Assembly (NCBI GenBank): GCA_038496445.1
Contig: JALMLS010000577.1
Location: forward strand, 620,001 to 684,000
Length of the DNA: 64,000 bases
From: Trichosphaerium sp. ATCC 40318
Taxonomy: Eukaryota > Discosea > Flabellinia > Trichosidae
Direction: 5' to 3'
Of this stretch, positions 1 to 10,419 are shown piece after piece (the stretch's first letter is position 1; the number at the start of each line of letters is the position of its first letter). The notes under the pieces are model-generated. The model saw only the letters and a program-made list of their open reading frames with translations. It did no database searches and was not told the origin of the DNA. Made by a program: the position numbers and the translations under genes.

Positions 1-8
1 TTTTTTCT

Positions 9-2779
9 ATGTCCACTTTCTCAAACTGTACTAGGTTCTGGTATGAGAATCCGGATCAATTCACGACTGAAGAGATTAATACTATCTACGGAACAACATT
101 ACATGATCTTGTTACACGTAACTTTGATGTGAGTACAGAAGCATTCCCGTTATCTGGCTTCTTTACACTCAACAGACAGCTTGAAAACCTAGGTACCTGT
201 CTTCCGAAACTACATATCAATCTAACAAAGTTATGTAGCTTCTACAACCTTCTTTGAAGAGTTTCCTTCAAGTTTCGATGAAGTGATTGACTTGTCTTCG
301 TTGTATAGACTTGCATACAGGTAAGCTTGCTCGGAATCATAAATTCATTCTTATTTTTTTCTTTCTAAAGGATTGATGAGAATGAGTACGAACTTGAGAT
401 AATGCTTCAAACGAAAACGACCGGATGGGTTGGTATTGGTTTAGAACCATACGAAAACACAATGAAGGATGCAGGTACAAGATAAAAGTCAAAAAATGTA
501 TATTCACGTCTACTACTTGTAGATATTATTTTATGTCGCACCCTCGAGAACGGTACAGGAATATGCGATGATAGATATGCTGTTGATGTTGGAATACCAA
601 CACTTGATACAGGTAAGAGTCCTAGTGCCATGTAACACTTATATGTTGTTAGATCTTGGCGGATCAAATGATATTGTTATGATTTCTGGAAAAGTGGAGA
701 AAGGAAGATCGTACGTTTTGACAGTATTTGCTTGGAGTGTGTTTTACTTACAACGAATATTGTAGTTTGTACAGGTTTATAAGACCATTAAAAGCCACAG
801 ATGATAAACTAGATAAGTCAATAGATCCACGAGATATGAAAGTTATTTTTGCTTTTCACCCGACATCTTCTGATCTAAAATATCATGGACCGTCAAGGTC
901 AAGTTCTATAATGATTAACTTCCACGAAGGCAAGTAAAATCATTCCTAATAATTCAGTCACCAAAACCTTCTTGAGATTTTGTGTAGTACTGTAAAACAT
1001 GCAAGTATCTAACTTCTTTTTTTAGTTCTACTTTTAGATAAGGTTTCCCCTGCTATTGTATGGACTTCTGTAGTAGTAGCATCAGCAGGCGTTTTGCTAT
1101 GTATTTTCATCGCAATAACTATGGCTCTGTTTCCTAAATACTTTCACTACCAAGATCTCGTACGCGCTTTGTAAACAGAACCCTGTTTTTTTCCTTATTT
1201 TTTTGAACTAGGTCTTTTGTTCTATTATATTGATTGGCGTGGTTTTTGCCATGATGACTACTTTTATTGAACTTCCAGATCAATCTGAACTAACGTGCAC
1301 GATAATAACATGGTTTTTGGGATACGCCTTCGTTTGTGTCTTTGGGTACGATACTTTCCTTGTTGCCTTGTTTTCTGCTTCGCATTTTATTCTCACGTCA
1401 CATAGTTCTTTATTTGGACGTACATGGAGGATATGGCGTATAGTAAGCGGAGGAAAAAAAATCAAAGTAGTCAGGGTAACCAGGCTAGATGTTTTACAGG
1501 TACAATCATTCAACTATTTACGTAAGCTTGTTAAAAAACCAACTTTGTTCTTAGGTTATTGGAGCATTATTTGTTTTTGAGAGCATTTTCCTTATAATAT
1601 GGACCATAGTCGACCGTCCCACACCCACAAGAAGTACGATTAACTAGTTTTTATCACGTACAATGACCTCTCTGATAAAATATTTAGCTGGTAGTAAATC
1701 TATATGCATGAGTAGGTCTCTATGGTGGTGGGGATTTTTTACATTATATAAAGTCTTGTTTCTATTTATTGGAGTTGGCCTTGTACGCACCTCCCTCTTT
1801 TTGAGTTTCTAATGAATCTAATGATATAATATTAGGGTATTAAGACTAGGAAGTATGCCAAGGAATTCAATGACTCAAAGGAGATTGGATACTGTATTTT
1901 TGTTATCACGTTTACAATTATGATTGTTGGTCCTATTGGGTTTTTCCTTCGTGATATCATCTTTGCAGTATATTTGTGCTTATCACTAGGTACTAGCACT
2001 TGCTTGGGTTTTTTTAAGATTCATGCCTCTTATGTTTATTGTTTAGGTGTTTCTGTTCCGTTTATTCTAGCTACTGTTATACTGTTTGCGCCAACACTAC
2101 AAAGGTTCGTGTCTTTTTTTTTCCGAAAGTTGATGAGAAAAAACAATTCACTGCTTTGACTTAACTATTTCCTCATCTGCTTTTTTCACAACAACTACGA
2201 ACCTTAAGTGACAACTATTATCGTTGTCAAAGCATAAAATTGACGTGATTTAGAATCTACTTTACAAACAAACCTCCTGCGAAGTATAGAGGCGCTTCAT
2301 CATCTAGTGGTTCTGTATCTAAAACTTATGCTTCTACAATCGCCTTTCAATCAAAACAAATGTCACGTGAATCAGCTGGCAATAACGCTGCTCACTCTAT
2401 CGTTTTTATACATGACGAGGAATCCAATAGCGATGACGAACATAATTCTATTACATCATCAGTCACTTCAGTCAGTACCGAACTGAGTAGTGCTCCTACC
2501 GAGATGGAACCCTTAGAACCTAAATATAGAAGGACACGATCAAGAAAAAAGGCTAAACAAGAGACAACATCTAGACCAAGTAAACTTACAAAAACGAATA
2601 GTGTCAAAAGTACAAAGGTAAAGTCAAAGCTAACAAAACAAATGAGTGGTATAAAACAACTTAAAAAAACAAAGAGTGTAAAGAGTACAAAGCCAAAGAG
2701 ATCTAAAAAAACAAAGAAGGAGGTTAATATTAAGAATATTGAAACTCCAGAACCAGAGCACTCAGGAGAAGATGTATAG
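9..2779 (+). CDS. DOMON-domain class C (GABA-B-like) 7TM receptor, 5' end possibly missing
   Basis: Spliced by eye from about 13 exons. The N-terminal part (to about base 930) reads as a DOMON domain, a haem- or sugar-binding beta sandwich (seen: TGWVGIGLEP, then DIILCR and VIFAFHPTSSDLKYHG). After a GC-AG intron (930-1025) a hydrophobic segment opens a 7TM domain. Class C GPCR hallmarks are clear: LTCTIITWFLGY before TM3, SLFGRTWRIWRI after TM3, SKSLWWWG-like CMSRSLWWWGFF, and the GABA-B-type TM5-6 loop KEFNDSKEIGY. The tail (2252-2779) is Ser/Thr- and Lys-rich, cytosolic. Introns are 40-150 bases. No venus-flytrap ligand domain is visible; DOMON sits in its place. The first exon lies at the window edge, so a signal peptide may be upstream. 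Some internal splice choices, especially the last intron (about 2104-2251), are inferred. Confidence 0.75.
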
Positions 2780-2987
2780 TAAACGGTTGACAATTTTAGA
2801 CATGTAATAGTAAATATTGTATATACACTCTTGTTACTTGCTTTCAGCTACAGTAATCTGTACTTGAATTCTCTCTTTCAAATTCTAGTTCATGTACTCC
2901 TACTTCTACTTTACAAAGTACTATAAATGTTTGACTTGATACATAAATTTACATCTATACTTTGCAAGCAGTTTATTGAAATACATT

Positions 2988-4932
2988 TTATGATTCTTCA
3001 TTCACCCATGCCTTGATGTATTTGAATACAGATTCTCTTGCGCGTATAAGAGACTCAGAATCCGTTGGAGAGGAAGGAAATATTGTGCAGCCATGGCCGT
3101 ATGGTGGATCAACCTAAAAAATTATCAATTAGATGCATGTTCTCAAACAAAGAGAAAAAAAAAGAATCACGTGCAACAATAGATGGCATTGTATCAGAAA
3201 GAGACTCTAAAATATTCCACGCAGCAACTGGGTCATCATATCCATTTGTGAATACAGTATTTGAGCTCTTTATATTGCGTCCACCATACCTTGCACCTTT
3301 TACAGTCAATGTGAGATCAGAAGTCGGTATCTTATTGTAAGTACCTATAGTCCAGTTTGTGTTTGGACGTGGCATTTCTGTCTTTGGAAGCTCTGGGAAT
3401 AGTTGATAGCACCAGTTCTAATGAATTATTTAATAAACTGTGAATGGGTATTGCATGGTAACGTACTTCCCATACTTTCAGATTAAACTCTTGAGGCCAC
3501 ACAGAATCTTGAGGAGATGTGAAAAAAACAGGAATTTCTGTGCACATCTGAAACCACCATGCTCTTTTTTGAGGTAAGTTTGTTTCAAAGCTAACTTAAA
3601 GTTGTTTCTTTCGAGAAATTGTGGACTAAGAGGATGTTGTACCTAGATGAAACTGCTAAGCCGTTTGGATTTGGTTCAAAGCTTTGAAGAGAAGATAAGA
3701 ATCCGTGTATAATATCAGGTGACCACTGAAAGAATATGTTACTTCTTGTTAGTACCAAGAATGCTTCAAACGGATCATCTTGGTATTCCGCAAATGTAGT
3801 ACAGAGTCCAGAAATATTACTGTACTGGACTGGTATAACAACAATCAACAAAGAGAGCAAGTATAGGTTAGGTAAGTCCGCTTCAGATATAACTGTACTT
3901 TGCTGTAATCTCATGGTGAGTTCTTGCCTCCCTACAAAAATATGGGTTCAGTACAAGCAAAACATACTTGGATAGCAGATTGATGTCAATGTTCGTACCA
4001 GCGTCAGTTTGTGAGAGTTTGCTAATGTTAGAAACAACTGACATTACACCATCGTAGCACCTAGGGTACTGTTGTTTGAGTACCATGGCATAACGATCGA
4101 GATACAGAAAGCCTTTTTTGGAAAAGGAGGTTATTACAATTAAAATGTCTGTACTGTAAACGATGTACCGTTTGTTGTAGTTATCCCAATGGGTGCCGAA
4201 GAAGCCCAACTAGCCTTAACGATGTGTGGATACTTCAACCTCATCCATGCCGATAACATGCCTTAGCGTTAGTTAGAACTTGGCAAAAAAAACGAGAAAA
4301 TTATTGGTGCACCTGGGTAGCTCCCACCTACTGTGATAACAGGGCAATCGCCAGAGCAATACATTTTTGTAAAATCGACTATAATTTTAATGGTATCTTC
4401 TACATAAAGTTCGTTAACATCTTCAAGTTGTCTCCCCAACAACCCATTGTCTCTTTGACGTACCAAGAGCTTGTTCTGCTGATAGATACACCAAGTTCTT
4501 TGTCTCTAGTGTATTTACAGGAAAGCTTTCTCCGTAGTATCTGTGCTCACGTGCTTTGGCGACAATAAGTTTAAAAATCACGTGTATCGAAGTGACAGTT
4601 CGTAACGTACCAATCAAAAGCGCTTTTAGCTCTTTTGCTAAAGCAACGAATTGATACGGCGCGCTTAGCGTAGTATTAGCCATTGGTGCTTCTCCTGGCA
4701 TGTATACTATCATTGGACCACCAGGTTGATAGTAATCGGTTGTAACGAGAACTTTTTGTTGAAACGTTTCCGTGTTTAGAGGATCAAAGTGGTCTGTTGT
4801 TTGTTTGTAGTAAATGATGTCTACGTTATTAGATAAAACTTCTCCTATTGGCACATCATGTAACAATACAGCAGTAGTCAGACTTATACACATCAGTGCT
4901 ACGGTTGTTACTAGTAATTGCATCTTTGTCAC
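2988..4932 (-). CDS. Serine carboxypeptidase S28 (lysosomal Pro-X carboxypeptidase / DPP2 family)
   Basis: Secreted or lysosomal peptidase that removes residues next to proline. Start ATG at 4932 is followed by a signal peptide (LLVTTVALMCISLTTA). Family landmarks, spliced by eye: TTDHFDPLN near the N-terminus, GGPMIVYMPGE, EHRYYGESFP, and the nucleophile motif GGSYPGA around base 4310. Near the C-terminus the acid motif appears as TNGYDDP and the charge-relay His as PYGHGC, followed by a helix ending at the stop codon at 2988-2990. Exons are separated by introns of about 40-70 bases. The 3' end converges with the receptor gene upstream, about 200 bases away. The usual DPW at the Asp site reads DPV here, a mild departure. 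Family assignment is solid; substrate preference cannot be told. Confidence 0.8.
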
Positions 4933-5649
4933 CGTGTTGTACTTTAGATGTCAACGATGATATTTTGCGATGAAAGCTGTTGACTACTATTAAGAAAACA
5001 ATATTTAGAGAATTCAGCGAAGACAATACAAAAGATTGAAACGAAAAAAGAGGTGTGCTAGATCCAGAAAATAACGGAAAGGATAGTAGAAAAGATAGAC
5101 AACAAGAGAAAAAGGAGAGATGACGGATGCCGGAATATTATCCATAGAGCCGACTTGAAAATCAAGGCAGTTTTGCTTATTTATCAAAGAAGGATTGTAT
5201 GAAAGAAGTTCCACTTGTGCAACTCACATTTTTCTAGAAACGTACCACAATAGACCAGTGTAACAGATTATTGAGAGCTCAAGCAAGACGGGTACCACCC
5301 AAGAATAACTTGAAATCGAAATCAATATTAAAACCCAAAACCAAATTGGTTTAATCTGGCAACTTCAACTGAATTATATCATAGGGAAAATTGCTTCGCA
5401 ACTTGTAAAAAAACCCACAAATTTTTCATAGTATTAACTATTTATTTCAAACTCCTTCATTTGCACTGTAACTGTCCACGTGTTTTGGTTTTTCATACAA
5501 CAACGCAATAACTCAGAACATTATACCAGCAGTAAGCCTACGTGTGAATAGTGGCAAATCTCTAGCCAATGCCCTTTTATATCGGTTTGTAAACATGAAA
5601 AAAACTAAGTTGATTGTACAAGAAGAGTACTGTTTTGTTTTGTGATTTC
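4933..5649. other. Intergenic, no gene seen
   Basis: About 700 bases between the start of the S28 peptidase and the 3' end of the kelch gene. A minus-strand open frame at 5014-5214 has no recognisable motif and no consistent splice partner. It probably holds the peptidase promoter and the kelch 3' UTR. Confidence 0.4.
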
Positions 5650-7517
5650 TCACTTCTTGAAGCTCTTTGCCCACATTTCTACATTACGCCAAACATGCTC
5701 TCCTGGTGGAGGAAGTTCTACCATTTCGAATATAGCACGCAAGGATTCTATAGGTTAAGTATTAACAAAGATTACACAAAGAAAAAAAATAGAGAATTAG
5801 TTGTTAACAATGTATTGTACCCCAGTAAGTATCCTTAGTCTTCTTTTTGCTGTGCAATAGCTTATAATAAATAGGTTCCCATAAAGCATCATCTTTCACA
5901 ACAATAGAAAATTGCCTTAACAAGCATTAGTAAGCAAAAGCGAAAATCAAGCCAAAAAAAAAACAAAAATAAGGGCCTTTAAAGCAAGATGGTAAGAACT
6001 AAAGCGAAAAAAAGCGTACTTGCAAGTCAGTGAAATGCAGAAATATTCAGACTTAGTCTATAAACATTATTAAAACAAGCTATAAAACACAAAAGCACAA
6101 AATTCAATAAAAAGAAAAAAAAAAAGAAGGAACATACAAGGTTGGAGAAGATGTTCATCCATATTTCATCAGGGACCTTGGTTGCAAAGCATGATGTAAT
6201 TTCTTGTTTATATAGTACACCTACAATCTCATCCTTAAGATTTGTACCTCCAAACATGAACCACAAACTAAACAAGTTAATACATTAGAAGAAAAAAAAA
6301 CGCAAAGACAAGAAGAACTTACTTGTCACCAGTTACAACACTATGATACGCAATTGGCTTTGGTACATCTCCTTGCACACTGACACATTCCCAAGAAGCA
6401 TTATCTATAAACAACAAAACAATTAGCTCGCCTGTGATATAAACTTCAAGAAGACGTACCCAAGTCAAACGCCCACAAGTCATCGAAATCCTTCTCTTGT
6501 TTACCTTTCCTCAAACCACCAAAAACATAGAATTTGCTCTCAGTGATCCAAGACGCATGAGCGCTACGTGCAATAGGTAGTTTATTCTTAGGTTTATCTG
6601 TTTGAGGGCTAACGCATTCCCATGTTTTCGCCTCTACAAAGAACTATAAGCATTTTTTTTCATGTTTGCTTTAAAAGTACGTACTAGTGTCATACACGTG
6701 AATATCATTGTAGTATGTGCCTGAAGTACCTCCTTTACCGCCAAATACATAAATACATGATCCACATGCAACCATTGTATGTAATTGACGAGCAGGAGGT
6801 CCTTCTTTAAGCTTTCTCCACGTGTTTTTTTCTACACAAAAAAAAAACGTTAGATGAAACAAAACCCGTTGAGAGATTAACAGCATCCCTTTTATGGTTG
6901 TCAGTGACCTTACGTACTTGAATTAAAGCGCCAAAAGTCTTTTTGCGTATCTCCGTCGGAATCGTAGCCGCCAAAGACGTACATGTATGATCCTACAACA
7001 CATGCAGTATGGCCATATCGCGGAGATGGTTTTGGGTCTGCAACTTCGACTTCTGTCCATTTGCCTTTTTTGTTTTAGTTTTATTTTGTGTAAAGTATCG
7101 TTTAGGCTGACGCACCTCCTGAGTACGTATGTACATCATTCATATAGCTATTTGCGCGACCTCCGAATAAAACGATAGAATCGCCTATTACTACTGCAGT
7201 GCAGAGTGTGCGCTTAGGGTAGTCTTTTGACGACGCTTTAACAAAAGATTTTTTGTCTAGTGTTAATTTAGCGTTGTTTTGGTTTTCTAACAAGTACCTA
7301 GATCGTACACCACCATGCTAGATGCTGTGTCATCCTTATTACGGCCGCCAACGAAATAAATCTTGTTGTTCAATAGAACGCCTTGTATTTTTAGTTTTTA
7401 CCACATAATAAGGTGTTTACCTGCGCTTCCAGCAACAGCGCGTTTTGGTACATCACCAACGATAGCAAATTTAACTGACGATGTTCTTGGTGTCTCTGTC
7501 TTACGGAATAGCCTCAT
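5650..7517 (-). CDS. Kelch-repeat protein with C-terminal F-box
   Basis: Start ATG at 7517 (MRLFRKTETPR); stop at 5650-5652. Five or six kelch blades are seen in separate exons: VVIGDSIVLFGGRANSYMND, ACVVGSYMYVFGGYDSDGD, MVACGSCIYVFGGKGGT, WITESKFYVFGGLRKG and a weaker blade with LWFMFGGTNLKDE. Each has the family GG and a following Trp or Tyr. After the propeller an F-box-like helix follows (VPDEIWMNIFSNL), then QFSIVVKDDALWEPIYY, matching the second half of an F-box. So the protein probably binds Skp1 through its C-terminus and substrates through the propeller. In most F-box/kelch proteins the F-box is N-terminal, so the order is reversed. The short terminal exon ends in a Trp-containing helix (EMWAKSFKK). 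Splice sites were assigned by eye. Confidence 0.7.
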
Positions 7518-7804
7518 TATTACCTGTGGTTAATGACAACCGAATCGTTGATTAGCCGAAGAAGCAAAAAACTTAACCAAAACTGTAATTAAGCCATATC
7601 GTATTGAAAACACAGATCTTGTGCCGAAAATGACAGTAGAAGGAGCTTTTGTATTTGGAAGTCTAGCTTACAGCTACGCCAAAACGCGGTAAAGCCAGCT
7701 TCCTTACAATTGTAACGTACATTAACAAATGTTCAGATTTTTATTCTTTGACACCTTATGGTTTGTTTTTTTTTCTTGATACAAATATACAGTTTTTTTT
7801 TTCA

Positions 7805-9999
7805 TTACACTTCAGTAATGTTGTTCTTGTTTCTTCTCTTTTTTCTTCTTGCACTCTTTTTAGGTTTAGGAGCTTCCATTGCTTCTAATTCACGTGTTGA
7901 CGCGAGCATAGGTTTACCCTCAGCAATAGCGCTCAAAGAAGATCTGTTTGTTTTCTTTTCCATCTCGCTAGCTGCTATAGACGAAGGTTCTGTATCAATA
8001 GAATCTTCCATACTTGAGTCATCCTCGTTAGATGATTCTAAGGGGAAAAGTGTTAACACTCGTAACTAAAATACAAACGGGTGGTCGTACCAGATTCTCC
8101 CATGTTTAATATGAATGAATTGTGGTTTGCAACGACGTCGTCGTTTTTAGCTCTACCCTTGTCGTCATATTCATCATCTGTAGCTGTGCGACTCTTTGCA
8201 GTAGAACTACTTGCTCTAGAATAAAGTAAGAACAACCTCAAACTACAGCATAGAAACTGATTGAAAAAGAGAAAACGTACCTCTTTGCTTGACCTTCCAA
8301 TTGCCAGAATAGTTTGAGAATTGGCCATGCAATGTATATAAGTGTTACACATGCCGTTATTTCGAGCATAAGAGCAATAAACGCGATTATGAAGTCTCTG
8401 ATATTAGTGACTAAATGTTTTCTTTGAATTCTTTGTTCTTCTTGACTAAAAACATGATTAGTTTCTTCACTTTCATCAAGTGCATCGACACAAAAAACGT
8501 ACAATAATTGTTCTCTAAAGGGAATCAAAGATCTAGTGATAATTGTCATGTTACCATACCAATACTCAGAATTCACTGGAAAGGCGTTTGTGTCACTGAA
8601 CTGGTCTTTACGCTGTGACATTGTCAGTAAGGAAGTTGCTGTTGAAAAAAAAAATTACGTACAAACACAGCCAGTCGTCTCCACTCATCAGTTATTGTAA
8701 TAGCTTCAAGGACGTCAGGAGATGCCTAAAAACAATAAGATACATCAACGTGTTCTAAACTACCAATACTTCATTAAATCTATCTCTAAATTCTCCTTTC
8801 AAAACAATCTACAACATGTTAGACAACAACAATACGTCAAACAACAATTTTTTCTTTGTCTTATAAAAATCTGTTTAATAACTTACTTCTAACTCATGCC
8901 TAGTAGAGTCTTTTTGGCTTAACTTATCGGTTAATGAAAGATACTCATCAATATCCTCAAAATATCCTAAATAATAACAACTTCAGAAAAAACAGGTCGA
9001 TGTACTGTTACTGTTGGGAATATTTTCCGAACATACCTCTGGTGAAAACTACTCCAAGAATACCCCTTTCTTCACTCTCATACTCTGTAAACTAAATGAA
9101 ATTCATAAGAAACGAGTAATTTGTAAAGAATAAGCACTCACCAAAGCTTCACGTATAACACCATACAAAGCACGAGATGTATCAGCGTATTCGGAGAAAC
9201 TTTCTTCAAGTACAAAGTCGAAAATGATTCTGTTAAGTACATTATACCAGTCAAGAGACTGGGTAAAAGAAACAGAGAGATTGTCAACCTAATATGTCGT
9301 CATCAGCACAAAGCAAATAAGGAAAAAGAAAACTCATGGGTTTTTTTTGGAAAACTGTATTTTTTTGTACCTTAGATCTTTCTACAGGTATACCATCTGC
9401 ATACAATATAGCTTGATTTAATACATCAAAACTCACTATAGTTTTAGCAACAATATCCCGGAGCTCCTTCATCTTCTCATCAACTCTAAGCCTCGCCTCC
9501 CCTTAAAGAAACAAAATGTTAGCTGTTTAGTCGTCAATAGGAAAAATCGAAACGAGAACTGTTACGATTATCAGAAAACTAATTTCTCCGTCGGAGTGGT
9601 ATCCTAAACTTAGTAATTGACCAAGAGACACTTACTCATTTCGTTAGCTTCTAGGGTACCACCAGAGGTTACAAAAATTGAAGACAAATCACGCTCTTCG
9701 CCAATAACGTCAGCGAATTCTATTGAGACTTTTACGAGTTTTACACGAGCGTCGAACTCTCTATACTGGTGTAGTTGAATACAAATCAGCAGAAAAAAAT
9801 AGAAGAAGGAAAGAGCTGATAATACGCCTAACTCGTGTTAGTGCATGTTTAGACGTTTTTAGGGGTGTTTCAAGTGTGTATGAGCCTTACCGATCAATGC
9901 TCTTGTAAATCCATTACGTAGACTTCTACGCACTGCTATTTGACTCTTATTACGCGCTGGAATACAACCGCATAGAAGTAACCATTGATGACAAGCCAT
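7805..9999 (-). CDS. NIT-domain (nitrate/nitrite-sensor-like) membrane protein
   Basis: Seven or more short exons read on the minus strand. The ectodomain contains both halves of an NIT-like domain: EERDLSSIFVTSGGTLEANE with a following helix ending in VDEKMKELRDIV, and later SEERGILGVVFTRGYF followed by a helix and a Gln/Lys-rich stretch. NIT domains (PF08376) are all-helical sensors flanked by membrane helices in bacterial receptors. A strong transmembrane segment follows near base 8380 (DFIIAFIALMLEITACVTLIY), then a Ser/Asp-rich cytosolic tail with a basic patch (SARRKKRRNK) and a C-terminus TEV that fits a class I PDZ ligand. Start is uncertain: ATG at 9999 is chosen, but 10071 is in frame upstream, and no clear N-terminal membrane helix was found, so an upstream exon may be missing. 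Confidence 0.5.
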
Positions 10000-10419
10000 G
10001 TTGTTGCAGTTGCGCTTGAATTTCAAAATGCTAAAAACTGTGGAACTTTCTGCACTTGTAATTCTCCTCACTCAAAAAACACAAGCCTATAGAATCGTAT
10101 TACTGGAGTAGAAAGTCGTTTTGAATCGATAGCAAGTTTTCCACTCCCAAAACAGTATAAAACCATGGAAAGTGTTTATACGGCGATACATAGTCCTAAT
10201 TTCCGCATAGCTAGTGTTTTAACGCAACTTTTTCCGGAGAAATTATGACTTACGAGTCTGCAGGTGTCAAGCACTTCACAACAGCCTTTCGTTACAAATA
10301 CTGCAATCTCTCGGACTTACTGCTGTACAATAACCCATGGTCCGTTGCATCGTTTTCAAGCAAACAGGAGTCAAATACGTTTTCGACTTCATAGGTTGTC
10401 AGTTTTTTTTTTGTTTTAT

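Noticed and set aside
2392-2793. Minus-strand open frame rich in Phe, Leu and Val
   Set aside because: It is the antisense shadow of the Lys/Thr/Ser-rich tail of the DOMON receptor, which fits the plus-strand splice model.
5821-5840. GTATCCTT string resembling a U12-type donor
   Set aside because: It lies inside a minus-strand kelch/F-box exon on the wrong strand, so it is not a splice site.
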